64,000 nt of DNA from SIG565 sp045646145 (GCA_045646145.1 JAZRKE010000082.1:6801-70800), one strand, 5' to 3'. Numbered from the stretch's first letter, positions 1 through 9,214 are shown. Translations and numbers: made by a program. The notes: generated by a model not told the origin, from the letters alone.

Positions 1-1
1 A

Positions 2-619
2 ATGCGTATTCGCGGTAGCATTGATAGGGTAGATATTTATGGCGATTATGTCCGCATAGTAGATTATAAAACAGGAACTAAGGTGTTTAAGCTGCCCGAT
101 ATTTTGGTGGGACTTAATTTACAGATGCTTATATACCTATATACCGTTATACGCGGTAAAAATGAGTATTTGAGTTCTAAAACCCCTGCAGGTATATTAT
201 ATATGCCTTCAAAAAGAGATTTCGGCGACCCGAAAACCCTTTCCATGAACGGCCTTATTCTGCTTGACGAAGACGTTATTAGCGCTATGGATAAAGATGG
301 TGAAGGGGAATTTATTCCTAAAAAGCCTTTTAAGGCGGATGGTACTCTTAAAAGCCGTATAACCTCATTTGCAGAGCCCGCACTTTTCCGCGAAACCTTT
401 GATTACATTGAACTTTTACTAAAGCGTATGGGTAAAGCTATTCACAGTGGCGATTTTTCTGCCGACCCAACTGATGGGGTAGATTCTGATGCGTGTAAAT
501 ACTGTGATTTTTCTTCCATATGTTGTTTTGAGGATAAAAACCATAAATGCAGTGATAAATCACTTTCTCCTGCAGAAGTTTTAGAGATTTTAAAGGAGGA
601 AAACGAAGGTGGCATTTAA
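2..619 (+). CDS. addB: AddB C-terminal part (ATP-dependent nuclease subunit B), cut by the window edge
   Basis: This is the last ~205 residues of the AddB subunit of the AddAB helicase-nuclease, which processes double-strand breaks for RecA. A RecB-type nuclease core is visible: GSIDRVD near the visible start, VDYKTG about 15 residues later, then LNLQMLIYLY. Near the C-terminus CKYCDFSSICC supplies cysteines of the AddB iron-sulfur staple. The N-terminal helicase-like part lies outside the window, so the true start is not visible. The stop overlaps the addA start by 11 bases, indicating translational coupling. AddB is the expected partner upstream of addA, and both motifs fit the family. Confidence 0.9.
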   Translation: MRIRGSIDRVDIYGDYVRIVDYKTGTKVFKLPDILVGLNLQMLIYLYTVIRGKNEYLSSKTPAGILYMPSKRDFGDPKTLSMNGLILLDEDVISAMDKDGEGEFIPKKPFKADGTLKSRITSFAEPALFRETFDYIELLLKRMGKAIHSGDFSADPTDGVDSDACKYCDFSSICCFEDKNHKCSDKSLSPAEVLEILKEENEGGI

Positions 620-3600
620 TCCAACCGAATCACAAAGAAATGCTATAAATGTAGACTCAGGCGCCATTGTTTGTGCTGCCGCAGGTTCGGGTAAAACCGC
701 TGTTTTAGCCGAGCGCGTAGTCCGTCTTTTAACGGGAGAAAACCCGATTAGTGCCGATAGAATTTTGGTTGTTACCTTTATGTCGGCAGCGGCAGAGGAA
801 ATGCGTCAGAGAATTGAAAAGCGGCTTAATGCGGAATTTGCCGCAAATGAGAAAAACAAATTTTTGTATGAACAGAAATTAAAACTCCGTAATGCAAAAA
901 TTTGCACAATTGATTCCTTTTGCATAGAACTTGTTCGTGAAAACTTCGATGTTTTCGGTATATCTCCCGATTTTAAGGTGGGGGACGATAATTCGGTTCA
1001 AAAAATCAGTGAACAGGTTTTAACAGATATTTTAAATAGGGAGTTTGCAGAAAATTCTCCCGAATTCACAGCGCTTTTGAATGCCCTTTGTTCCAGATTC
1101 GATGAGGCTGATTTAAAGGATGCGATTATTAATCTGTATTATTTCTCTCAGAATCTGCCCTTCCCGAATATCTGGTTTAAAAAATTAATAGAAAACGCCG
1201 AAAATGAAGATTATATTGGAGATATTATCTCTAAAGTCTTTGCTATCGTTAACGATAAACTCATTAATGCCCGTAAAAAAATTTTAATGGCAATCTCAGG
1301 CCTTACCGATAAGGAAATCAGGGATAAATTTCTTCCTGTTCTAAATGCTGATAAAGCTTTTATTGATGAACTTTTATCTGCTACTGATGAGTATGACTGG
1401 AACAGGCTTTTTGCAATCTTGTCTGCGTCATCTTTTTCTCGGTGGCCAAGCCTCAAGAAAGCTGAGTGCGCCGAACTAATAGCGGCAAAAAATCTGCGCG
1501 ACAAGTTTAAATCAGATATATCTTCATTGTCTTACCTTGTTTATGCTGAGGACACCGCCGTTATTGAGGATATAAAATCCTCTATGAAGCTTGTAAAAAA
1601 ACTCCTGAGCTTAGCGTATGATTATTCCGAACAATTTACCGCCCGATCTTCAAAGGAGGGAATTCTTACCTTTTCTCAGGCAGAGCATTATGTGCTCAAT
1701 TTGCTTTGCGAAAATGTTGATGGCGAAATAGTTTTAAAACCAAATGCTCAGGGTATTATTTCGCGATATGATGAAGTTTTGGTCGATGAGTTCCAGGATA
1801 TTAACGATATGCAGGATTTGCTCTTTAATATCCTCTCAAACGGTCAGAAAAACCTCTTTGTTGTAGGTGATGTAAAGCAGAGTATTTACGGATTTCGCGG
1901 CTCAAATCCTGATAATTTCCTTAGAAAAAAGAATGAGTATAAACCTTTTGAAGCGGCATTAGAAGGAGATTTTAAAAAAATTATTCTTGGTAATAATTTT
2001 CGTAGCCGCGAGGGTGTTTGTGCTTATATAAACTATCTTTTTTCTAATATAATGAACGGAGAAGAAAGCAGTATTAAGTATACTAACGAGGAGGTTCTGG
2101 TTCCATCTGCAGTATTCCCAAAAACCGAAAAACCTGAAACCGAAATTCATTTTATTGATATTAAGGATACTCATTATACTGCAACCGAACTTGAAGCCCA
2201 GCATATTGCCGATTTTATAAATAATTATGTTGAAAATGATTTTGTAACCGGTGAGAAAGAGGGTAAAAAACTTTTAAGAAAACCGCAGTACTCAGATTTT
2301 GCACTGCTTTTGCGCGGAGTTAAATCAAAGGGTAAAGTCTTTTCAGAAATTTTCAGAAAAAATGGCATTCCCGTAAAATACTCGGCAGATTTTTCATTTG
2401 ATTCTTCTGAAGTTAAAATTTTACTTTCCTTGCTTACCATTATTGCTAATCCATCAAGAGATATTGAATTGGTATCGGTTTTAATGTCGCCGCTTTTTAG
2501 TTTTACTGCCGATGAATTGGCGTCTATCAGAGCAAATAGTAGAGGAACTTCCTTTATTTCGGCAGTAACCTCTGCCGCGATTTTGGGCGATGAGAAGGCA
2601 AAAAACTTTATTGAAAAATTAAACGGACTTCGTACCTCCGCTGTTACTTTGGGAGTAGGTGATTTAATTGATTACATTTTTGAGGAAACGGGATTTTTGT
2701 ACATTATTTCCGCTCTGCCCGACGGTGTAACACGCAAGGAAAATCTGCTCTCTGTTTACACTAAAGCGCTTGAGTTTCAGGAGAATAATTCATCTAAAAA
2801 TATTTTAAGGTTTGTTGATTATATTCGTTCTCTTGATATTCAGGATAGCACTGCGCCAACTCAGGATAACGCCGTTACAATTTCGACAATTCATAAATCT
2901 AAGGGACTGCAGTATCCTGTTTGTATTCTTGCCGATACTTCAAAACGATTTTCGGGTGAGGACACTCGACGCAGTCTCCTTACCGATGTGGAATTGGGCG
3001 TTAGCTTTAAATATTTCGATGATGAATTAAACGAAAAGAAAGAGTCGCTTCAATTCAAATGCATTAAGGAAAATATTTTAAAAAACACCTATCAGGAGGA
3101 AATGCGGCTTTTGTATGTAGCGCTTACTCGAGCTCAGGAAAAATTACTTATCGTAAATAGCAATAAAAGGCTAGCTGATAAGTTTTTAAACACTGCTGCC
3201 GTATCTTCATTGTGTGAGGATGAAATTGACTTAAATCGCTTTCTAAGTGATTCTCAGAGTTATTTTGATTGGATTCTAAAAACCTCGGTTATACATCCCG
3301 ATTTTCATCTGTATGATTTTCAAAATAGATATGTCGCCAATAGTGATAGTTCCGTTTCTTTTTCATACATTTCGTCAGATGATATTGCGGTCCGTACCGA
3401 AATAATTGAGGATATAAAGCAGGGTGTAGCCGATATTGAGCTTTCTGAAGCCATTAAAAATAATCTTAGCTATTCCTATCCCTTTGAAGCCGTAAAAACA
3501 ATTGAAACCAAAAGTTCGGTTGCCGTAGTCGCTCATAAGGCGGACGAATATGACTATAGCTTTACGTCTCTGCCTGATTTTATGTCAGCTTCAGGTCTTT

Positions 3601-4106
3601 CACCCGCAAAGCAAGGTACCGCCACTCACCGATTTATGCAGTTCTGTGATTTTTCGGAAGCCCAAAAATCGGTGCAAAATGAGCTCGACCGCCTTTATGA
3701 GTGGGAGTTTATAAGTGCGGCTGAGCGGGAAGCCGTTGATGTTTCGTCGGTAGAGGAATTTTTTGAAAGTGATATTTATCGAAGAATTAAAAATTCGCCT
3801 ATGGTAAAAAAGGAAATGCGCTTTATTACCGAAATGCCTGCAGGCAGATTTGATAATACTTTACCCGAAGATGTCATGAATGAGCCGGTTGTTATTCAAG
3901 GCTCTGTCGATTTAGTTTTTGAAGAAGACGGAAAGCTCATAATCCTCGATTTTAAAACCGACCGAATTACCAATGAGGAAAAATTAAAAACTGCCTATGC
4001 AGAACAACTTAATATCTATGCGAGCGCCTGCGCAAAGATATTTGAAAAACCGATAGGCGAGTGCCTGCTTTATTCATTTAAGCTTGGCAAAACAGTAAAA
4101 ATATAA
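609..4106 (+). CDS. addA: AddA, ATP-dependent helicase/nuclease subunit A
   Basis: This is the UvrD-type helicase and nuclease subunit of AddAB (1165 residues, usual length ~1200). Walker A is AAAGSGKTAV at residues ~23-32. Helicase motifs follow, including VDEFQDIN, GDVKQSIYGFRG and, in the second RecA fold, STIHKSKGLQYPV and LLYVALTRA. A C-terminal RecB-like nuclease is marked by GSVDLVF, LDFKTDR and YAEQLNIYA. The start is GTG at 609, preceded by an AGGAGG Shine-Dalgarno at about 595-600 and overlapping the addB stop. A bidirectional terminator follows. The call is secure because both enzymatic modules and the addB neighbour are present. Confidence 0.95.
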   Translation: MAFNPTESQRNAINVDSGAIVCAAAGSGKTAVLAERVVRLLTGENPISADRILVVTFMSAAAEEMRQRIEKRLNAEFAANEKNKFLYEQKLKLRNAKICTIDSFCIELVRENFDVFGISPDFKVGDDNSVQKISEQVLTDILNREFAENSPEFTALLNALCSRFDEADLKDAIINLYYFSQNLPFPNIWFKKLIENAENEDYIGDIISKVFAIVNDKLINARKKILMAISGLTDKEIRDKFLPVLNADKAFIDELLSATDEYDWNRLFAILSASSFSRWPSLKKAECAELIAAKNLRDKFKSDISSLSYLVYAEDTAVIEDIKSSMKLVKKLLSLAYDYSEQFTARSSKEGILTFSQAEHYVLNLLCENVDGEIVLKPNAQGIISRYDEVLVDEFQDINDMQDLLFNILSNGQKNLFVVGDVKQSIYGFRGSNPDNFLRKKNEYKPFEAALEGDFKKIILGNNFRSREGVCAYINYLFSNIMNGEESSIKYTNEEVLVPSAVFPKTEKPETEIHFIDIKDTHYTATELEAQHIADFINNYVENDFVTGEKEGKKLLRKPQYSDFALLLRGVKSKGKVFSEIFRKNGIPVKYSADFSFDSSEVKILLSLLTIIANPSRDIELVSVLMSPLFSFTADELASIRANSRGTSFISAVTSAAILGDEKAKNFIEKLNGLRTSAVTLGVGDLIDYIFEETGFLYIISALPDGVTRKENLLSVYTKALEFQENNSSKNILRFVDYIRSLDIQDSTAPTQDNAVTISTIHKSKGLQYPVCILADTSKRFSGEDTRRSLLTDVELGVSFKYFDDELNEKKESLQFKCIKENILKNTYQEEMRLLYVALTRAQEKLLIVNSNKRLADKFLNTAAVSSLCEDEIDLNRFLSDSQSYFDWILKTSVIHPDFHLYDFQNRYVANSDSSVSFSYISSDDIAVRTEIIEDIKQGVADIELSEAIKNNLSYSYPFEAVKTIETKSSVAVVAHKADEYDYSFTSLPDFMSASGLSPAKQGTATHRFMQFCDFSEAQKSVQNELDRLYEWEFISAAEREAVDVSSVEEFFESDIYRRIKNSPMVKKEMRFITEMPAGRFDNTLPEDVMNEPVVIQGSVDLVFEEDGKLIILDFKTDRITNEEKLKTAYAEQLNIYASACAKIFEKPIGECLLYSFKLGKTVKI

Positions 4107-4110
4107 AATA

Positions 4111-4133
4111 AGGCACCCGTTTAGCAGGTGCCT
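4111..4133. terminator. Bidirectional terminator between addA and dpaB
   Basis: AGGCACC (4111-4117) pairs with GGTGCCT (4127-4133). A/T-rich flanks on both sides and convergent genes make it a likely shared Rho-independent terminator. Confidence 0.75.
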
Positions 4134-4136
4134 CAT

Positions 4137-4709
4137 TTATATTAATAACGGCTGAATTTGTTTGCCTTCTAATGACAGTTTGACGGTTTCGGGTATTTTT
4201 TTGAAATCGGCTATAAGGGAGGTGGGTTTACCTGTAGCATCATCCTGACCGTATGGAACAAAATATATGTTCTTACAGTTTTGAAGTCTGCCGATATTTT
4301 GTGCCGATGCGGAAAGTCCGTCATTTGTGGCAGGCGCTATAACTACAGGTCTGCCGTTTCTAAGATGCGCTTTAACCGCCATTGTAACCGAAGTGTCGGT
4401 AATGCCGAGGGCAAGCTTTGCTAGGGTATTACCAGTGCATGGGGCGACTATTAGAACATCCAAAAGTTTTTTAGGTCCTATCGGCTCGGCGCCCTCAACG
4501 GTGTGTATAATTTTATTTTTGCAAATTTCTTCTATTTCACGTTTTAGGTCATCTGCCTTGTTAAAACGGTTATCAGTACTATATACTATAGGCGACATTA
4601 TCGGGATAATATTATAACCGACACTTGTCAGTGCCTTAATTTGTTCGGTAGCCTGTTTTATGGTACAAAAAGAGCCGCACAGGGCAAATCCTGCGGTTAA
4701 TCCCTTCAT
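4137..4709 (-). CDS. dpaB: Dipicolinate synthase subunit B (SpoVFB)
   Basis: This is the flavoprotein-like subunit of dipicolinate synthase, which with DpaA oxidises the dihydrodipicolinate-derived intermediate to dipicolinic acid in the mother cell. The 190 residues match the family length. The flavoprotein fold shows as GFALCGSFCT near the N-terminus, then LLDVLIVAPCTGNTLAKLA and VVIAPATNDGLS. It starts in an ATGA overlap with the end of dpaA, so the two are one operon. Expression would be mother-cell specific in known spore formers. Alternative members of this fold such as coenzyme A biosynthesis decarboxylases are ruled out by pairing with dpaA. Confidence 0.93.
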   Translation of the reverse strand: MKGLTAGFALCGSFCTIKQATEQIKALTSVGYNIIPIMSPIVYSTDNRFNKADDLKREIEEICKNKIIHTVEGAEPIGPKKLLDVLIVAPCTGNTLAKLALGITDTSVTMAVKAHLRNGRPVVIAPATNDGLSASAQNIGRLQNCKNIYFVPYGQDDATGKPTSLIADFKKIPETVKLSLEGKQIQPLLI

Positions 4710-5527
4710 AAAATCTCTCCTTTTTGGGCTTCAATCAGGCTAATTACTGTATCGGTTAATATTTCTGCCGCCGTTATTGGAGAATATTTGCCAGGAAGCC
4801 CCTGAGCATTGATAATTTGACACGAGGTGGCATTTTTATCTCCGTATATTCCGCCGGGATGAGAGGCAAGTTCAATGAGTATAGCATCTTTTTTGAGACA
4901 TTTTAAGAATTCGGTATCAATAACGGGGAAATCAACCGTGTTAAATACGAAATCAAACTGCGAAGCTTTAGAATTTATACAGTTAGTATGAATACTTTTC
5001 ATATTAAAAGCCTCTATAAAGGATAAATCGCTCTCTTTTCGGGCACTTACCGTTACATCTACACCCATATTTTTAAGCATCATTGATAAAATTTTACCGA
5101 TTCTGCCATTTCCGATTACAAGTGCTTTGTTACCGAAAAGCGTCTTTCTGCTATGCATAATGGCTAAGGCAACGGCGCCCTCAGCAGTTGGAACTGCGTT
5201 TTTAATTGCAAATGAATCAAGCAGAGAATAATCTCGGCAATTTTTACCCTCAAGCATTAATTTACAGGTAAAAACCTTTTGATTTTTAATATATTCCTGT
5301 AGGTCGGATATATAAATTTTATCATCGCTGAGTGTATTATAAACGGTTATTTTATCCTTTGTGGAGGGCAAAGGTAAAACGACGTAATCGCTCCAATTAA
5401 TTTTTTCTTTAAGATTTTCTTTTGTAAAAATATGTTCAGTGTTATATCCTTTAGCTTTCAAATTTTCCGTTAGGTATTTTTGGCGTTCATCTCCGCCTAA
5501 AACAATAATTTTCAATATATTCACCAC
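4706..5527 (-). CDS. dpaA: Dipicolinate synthase subunit A (SpoVFA)
   Basis: This is the NAD(P)-binding subunit of dipicolinate synthase (273 residues). It has an N-terminal domain beginning IIVLGGDERQ and a Rossmann segment ALVIGNGRIGKILSMMLK near residue ~135, followed by LIELASHPGG, typical of DpaA. The longest frame begins at a GTG (5527) with poor Shine-Dalgarno context. A TTG at 5515 is preceded at good distance by GTGGTG, so the protein may start there. A candidate SigK-type promoter lies within the preceding cca terminator. Operon order dpaA-dpaB is as in Bacillus spoVF. Confidence 0.93.
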   Translation of the reverse strand: MVNILKIIVLGGDERQKYLTENLKAKGYNTEHIFTKENLKEKINWSDYVVLPLPSTKDKITVYNTLSDDKIYISDLQEYIKNQKVFTCKLMLEGKNCRDYSLLDSFAIKNAVPTAEGAVALAIMHSRKTLFGNKALVIGNGRIGKILSMMLKNMGVDVTVSARKESDLSFIEAFNMKSIHTNCINSKASQFDFVFNTVDFPVIDTEFLKCLKKDAILIELASHPGGIYGDKNATSCQIINAQGLPGKYSPITAAEILTDTVISLIEAQKGEIL

Positions 5528-5537
5528 ACAAAAAATT

Positions 5538-5573
5538 AAACGCCATAAATGCTTAATACATTTTATGGCGTTT
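5538..5573 (-). terminator. Terminator of cca
   Basis: Plus-strand AACGCCATAAA (5539-5549) pairs with TTTATGGCGTT (5562-5572). Read on the minus strand it is followed by a T-rich tract. It lies just after the cca stop and only ~12-25 bases before the dpaA start codon, so dpaA must have its own promoter here or depend on readthrough. Confidence 0.75.
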
Positions 5574-5586
5574 TAATCTTTTAGTT
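5559..5586 (-). promoter_or_regulatory. Candidate SigK-type promoter of dpaAB inside the cca terminator
   Basis: On the minus strand AC (5585-5584), 16 bases, then CATAAAATG (5567-5559) resembles the mother-cell SigK consensus (AC, 16-17, CATAnnnTA) with one mismatch. The -10 lies in the 5' arm of the cca terminator. A transcript starting here would begin in the loop or 3' arm, so it could not form the hairpin. spoVF is SigK-dependent in Bacillus subtilis; here this is inference. Confidence 0.4.
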
Positions 5587-6741
5587 ACTTAATAATTGGA
5601 GCAATAATTTTTTATTATTAAGTTCAGGATTTTCAATGCATTTATCGAGTAATAATTTTAACTTTGTGCCGATTTCTTCTCCACGAAGTCCTAGCGCCTC
5701 TAAATCCTTACCGTTAATATTCAGCATTGAAATTTTATAAGGTTCTTTATTGGTTTTAATCTCTTTTAGTGCAGTCCTTAATTTTTCGGTATTTTCTTTC
5801 ATTACTACAGATTTATATTCTAAGTAATCTGAAAATACTTCGCTTTCGGTATAGCCTAGTATGCTTTTTAAATGTACTTTATCATCTACTTTAAGCTCTT
5901 TTTCAATATAAAAAGTCTTTTCTAAATACTGCTTTAATTTATTGCTGAAATGAAGCTTATCGCACAGATACTCAAAATTAGCATCAGTAAGTTTTAAAAA
6001 AGTAAAAAGACGAAGCGGCATATTATCGGGCAGGCTGTTAATTGCATTAAAATTAAATGCTTTAGTGATATTTAAAGATCCAAGACCGCCTTTATTTATA
6101 AAATCCTCTAAAATCTCGGTGTTATTACCCATAATAGCCTTGGTAAGTTCGGTGTAAATCCTTTCTCCGCTGATATTCTTAAGGTTTTCGGCTAGTTTTA
6201 GGGCGGCGTTATAGGTGTTCTTTTCAATTGTAAAGCCTAAAGTAGAGGCAAAACGTACCGCTCTTAAAATTCTGAGTGCATCCTCAAAAAATCTTATTTC
6301 GGGGTTGCCTACCGTTCTGATAGTTTTGCTCTTTATATCTTTTTGACCTGAAAATAAATCTGTAAGTCCGTTATTTTCATTAAAGGCGATAGCGTTAACG
6401 GTGAAATCTCTGCGAGATAGGTCATCCTCTAAACTAGAAGTAAAGGATACAGAATCGGGTGAGCGGTAATCGGTATACTTACCGTCAATTCGGTAGGTGG
6501 TAACCTCAGAGGAAATTGAATCCATAATAACCGTAACCGTACCGTGCTTAATGCCTGTTGGCAATGTTTTTTCAAAAATTTCGATAACCCTTTCAGGCGG
6601 ACAGGAGGTGGTTATGTCATAGTCCTGCGGTGTGAGTCCTAAAAGTGCATTTCGAATAGCACCACCTACAACATATGCTTCAAATCCATTTTCTTCGAGG
6701 TTGGTTATAATTTTTTTAATATTTTGAGGGATTTTTAACAT
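5581..6741 (-). CDS. cca: CCA tRNA nucleotidyltransferase (class II poly(A) polymerase family)
   Basis: It adds or repairs the 3' CCA end of tRNAs. The nucleotidyltransferase head shows VVGGAIRNALLG at residues ~24-35 and the metal-binding DYDI at ~40-43, then RRDFTVNAIAF and an RNA-binding domain with FFEDALRILRAVRFA. Length is 386 residues, close to Bacillus Cca, with no HD domain visible. The conserved GGxxRD motif reads GGAIRN here, with Asn in place of Asp, which is unusual. The gene is divergent from murC. Its context is unrelated to the dpa operon, from which it is separated by a terminator. Confidence 0.92.
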   Translation of the reverse strand: MLKIPQNIKKIITNLEENGFEAYVVGGAIRNALLGLTPQDYDITTSCPPERVIEIFEKTLPTGIKHGTVTVIMDSISSEVTTYRIDGKYTDYRSPDSVSFTSSLEDDLSRRDFTVNAIAFNENNGLTDLFSGQKDIKSKTIRTVGNPEIRFFEDALRILRAVRFASTLGFTIEKNTYNAALKLAENLKNISGERIYTELTKAIMGNNTEILEDFINKGGLGSLNITKAFNFNAINSLPDNMPLRLFTFLKLTDANFEYLCDKLHFSNKLKQYLEKTFYIEKELKVDDKVHLKSILGYTESEVFSDYLEYKSVVMKENTEKLRTALKEIKTNKEPYKISMLNINGKDLEALGLRGEEIGTKLKLLLDKCIENPELNNKKLLLQLLSN

Positions 6742-6764
6742 AATTTGCCTCTTTCAAAAAATAA

Positions 6765-6793
6765 TTGTTTATTTATTTGTTATTTCGTAATAT
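6765..6793 (+). promoter_or_regulatory. Probable sigma-A promoter of murC
   Basis: TTGTTT (6765-6770), 17 bases, TAATAT (6788-6793). A second overlapping -10-like TATAAT is at 6791-6796. It lies in the short divergent region between cca and murC. Confidence 0.5.
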
Positions 6794-6819
6794 AATATAA
6801 TTTGCGAGGTGGATTTAAA

Positions 6820-8190
6820 ATGAAACAGTTAAGAGAGCAAGATAAAATTATAGATAAAGTAAAAAGAATTCATATGATTGGTATAGGAGGCAGCGGTATG
6901 TGTCCGCTCGCTGAAATACTGCATAGCAAGGGCTATATTCTTACGGGCTCTGATAATAATATCAGTGACCCTCTAAAAAGGATAATGGCGCTCGGCATAA
7001 AGGTATTTATGGGACATAGTGCCGAAAATATTGAGGGAGCCGAGCTGATAGTTTATTCCGCCGCAATTTCTAAGGATAACCCCGAACTTGTAAGGGCAGG
7101 GGAATCGGGTATACCCATTATGGAACGGTCTGTTTTACTTGGTGCTCTTACAAGGAGATATGATAATGTTATAGGTGTTAGCGGAACTCACGGAAAAACC
7201 TCTACCACCTCGATGATAACACAAATTCTCTATTTAAACAAGTTCGACCCTACAGCCGTTATAGGTGGGAAGCTTCCGCTTATTAATTCAAACGGTATTG
7301 CAGGTAGCAGTGAGCATATGGTCTGCGAATCCTGTGAGTTTGTTGATACCTTTTTAGAGCTATCCCCAGATATAGCAGTGCTGCTAAATATTGATAATGA
7401 CCACCTTGATTATTTCAAAACAATGGATAATCTCGTTCTTTCCTTTAAAAAGTTTATTTCAATGGCTAAAACTGTGTTTTTAAATGGGGATGATGAGCTG
7501 TCAGTTTCGGCCGCTAAGGATTGCGCAAACAAAATCACCTTTGGTTTTGGAAAAAAGAACGATTATTATGCTACCGAAGAAAAGCCTTCAAAATTTGGTT
7601 TTGCTTTCAAGGTTTACAAAAACGGAGAATTTTTAGTTGATATTAAACTTCGCGTACCCGGTAAGCATAACATCTATAATGCACTCGCCGCAATTTCGGT
7701 TTGCGATTATTTGGGAGTATCGGCATCAGGTATAAAATCAGCTCTCGAACAGTTTACAGGCGCGGGTAGACGTTTTGAATTTTTAGGCGAGTATAACGGC
7801 TTTGTTTTAGCCGACGATTATGCACACCACCCAACCGAAATTAAGGCTACTCTTTCTGCCGCAAAAGCGCTCAATTATAACCGAGTAATCGCAGTTTTCC
7901 AACCCTTTACTTTTTCCCGCACCGCGCTTTTAAAGGATGAGTTTATTGAAGCGCTAAGTATTGCAGACAAGGTGATTTTAACACAGATTATGGGTTCCCG
8001 TGAAAAAAATATTTACGGAATTAAATCGGCTGATTTAGCTGAAAAATTGCCAGACTGTACGGTTGTTGATACCTTTGACGAGGTAGCCGATTCAGTTATA
8101 AAAACTGCAAAGGCGGGCGACCTTGTAATTTCAATGGGCGGTGGCGATATTTATAAAGCCGACCACATAATAATAGAAAGATTAAAGTAA
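6820..8190 (+). CDS. murC: UDP-N-acetylmuramate--L-alanine ligase
   Basis: This cytoplasmic Mur ligase adds the first amino acid (L-Ala) to UDP-MurNAc in peptidoglycan precursor synthesis. The N-terminal nucleotide-sugar binding motif is HMIGIGGSGMCPLAE. The ATP-binding P-loop is GVSGTHGKTSTTSM near residue ~110. Further Mur motifs are DNDHLDYF, PGKHNIYNALAA and DDYAHHPTE. Length is 456 residues, normal for the family. The ATG at 6820 is chosen because GAGGTGG lies 9-15 bases upstream; an in-frame TTG at 6802 has no such site. A bidirectional terminator follows. Confidence 0.95.
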   Translation: MKQLREQDKIIDKVKRIHMIGIGGSGMCPLAEILHSKGYILTGSDNNISDPLKRIMALGIKVFMGHSAENIEGAELIVYSAAISKDNPELVRAGESGIPIMERSVLLGALTRRYDNVIGVSGTHGKTSTTSMITQILYLNKFDPTAVIGGKLPLINSNGIAGSSEHMVCESCEFVDTFLELSPDIAVLLNIDNDHLDYFKTMDNLVLSFKKFISMAKTVFLNGDDELSVSAAKDCANKITFGFGKKNDYYATEEKPSKFGFAFKVYKNGEFLVDIKLRVPGKHNIYNALAAISVCDYLGVSASGIKSALEQFTGAGRRFEFLGEYNGFVLADDYAHHPTEIKATLSAAKALNYNRVIAVFQPFTFSRTALLKDEFIEALSIADKVILTQIMGSREKNIYGIKSADLAEKLPDCTVVDTFDEVADSVIKTAKAGDLVISMGGGDIYKADHIIIERLK

Positions 8191-8192
8191 AA

Positions 8193-8212
8193 ACGGTGCC
8201 GGATGGCACCGT
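8193..8212. terminator. Bidirectional terminator after murC
   Basis: ACGGTGCC (8193-8200) and GGCACCGT (8205-8212) form a perfect hairpin with a 4-base loop between convergent genes. Confidence 0.75.
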
Positions 8213-8214
8213 AT

Positions 8215-8766
8215 CTATTTTGAAGTAAACAAGTCAATGATTTTTGAGTAGATTTCAGCAGGATTTTCAAGGAATTTAGATTTAATGCTCAGCGCTTGAG
8301 CTTCGTCAGATACGAGAAGCTGAACGCTCATTATTGGGTTGCCGTTATCAAGAGCGGAACATGTAATAAATGTGTTATCACCATTTCGCATAATGCTAAT
8401 ATCGGTTTCCTTAGCATTCTTAATTTGGGCAATCATTTTAATGGTGCTTTTGCAAGCCTTTTCTCTTATAGATAGCGGTACGGTGTTTTTAAGTGTATCA
8501 GCAACATTGTTACCACTTTCGGTCGTTGTGTAGGTCTGTTCTTTTTCATCAACACAAACAATATTTCCATTCTTTATAAGTGATTCAAGACAGTCGCTGA
8601 CTTCAAAGTTATTTGCAATACCGTCAAAAAAGAGTATTTCACATAGCTTACTAACGGGTACAGGTTCCTTAATAGACTTTAAGATATAGCAAATAAGCAC
8701 CTTAATTTCGGTTGAGTTCACAAGCCCCCCCGGTGCTACACCTGCAGATACAGCATCAAATTCCAT
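8215..8766 (-). CDS. DUF4364 family protein
   Basis: This 183-residue protein matches the clostridial DUF4364 pattern. It has an N-terminal winged-helix-like segment (residues ~20-75: EIKVLICYILKSI, then CLESLIKNGNIV and YTTTESG), the boundary motif VPLSIREKA near residue ~97, and a C-terminal beta-rich half. The winged-helix-like N-terminus suggests a nucleic-acid-binding or regulatory role, but no function is established. An AGGCGGTGA Shine-Dalgarno precedes the ATG. It runs convergent to murC and is followed on its own strand only by the shared terminator. Confidence 0.75.
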   Translation of the reverse strand: MEFDAVSAGVAPGGLVNSTEIKVLICYILKSIKEPVPVSKLCEILFFDGIANNFEVSDCLESLIKNGNIVCVDEKEQTYTTTESGNNVADTLKNTVPLSIREKACKSTIKMIAQIKNAKETDISIMRNGDNTFITCSALDNGNPIMSVQLLVSDEAQALSIKSKFLENPAEIYSKIIDLFTSK

Positions 8767-8838
8767 AATTTCACCGCCTGAAAAAATAATATTTTTACGA
8801 AAATATTATACAATACTTAAAATATTTTTTCAAGACCT

Positions 8839-9138
8839 TTAACCGTCAAAATCTTCAATTAGTTGAGCGGCTTCTTCTACGCTTTTAACCTTGATCCCGC
8901 TTTTAAGATTATCCTGATCCTGAAGCGGTAGGGTATAGGGATTTACAGTGTCGTAAATTTGAACTAGAATATCATCTCTGTATAGTTGCACTACTCCATC
9001 GATATTTATAAGAGTATAATTATCGGATATTTGCTCTTTCCTTTCTGTTTCTTTAATTTTTTCTGAGTAGAAACGATACATTAATATTAATAATGTAAAT
9101 AGGATAATTAGCGCAAAAATGCTATATTTTCTTCTCAT
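8839..9138 (-). CDS. Small membrane-anchored protein with BofC C-terminal-like domain
   Basis: This 99-residue protein has a hydrophobic segment at residues ~6-22 after RRK, consistent with one N-terminal anchor facing outward. The remainder (GVVQLYRDD, then YTLPLQDQDNLKSGI and VEEAAQLIEDF) follows the layout of small clostridial proteins carrying the BofC C-terminal domain, where a bypass-of-forespore checkpoint role is known only for Bacillus BofC. GGTGAT precedes the ATG. It is divergent from the PBP gene. The family call is by pattern and moderately sure; function is inferred. Confidence 0.5.
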   Translation of the reverse strand: MRRKYSIFALIILFTLLILMYRFYSEKIKETERKEQISDNYTLINIDGVVQLYRDDILVQIYDTVNPYTLPLQDQDNLKSGIKVKSVEEAAQLIEDFDG

Positions 9139-9214
9139 TTATATCACCAAACATTATTTTTGACATAATTTTGCTAAATTATTAAAATTTTGTAACCCAA
9201 TTTTTTGAAAAATA

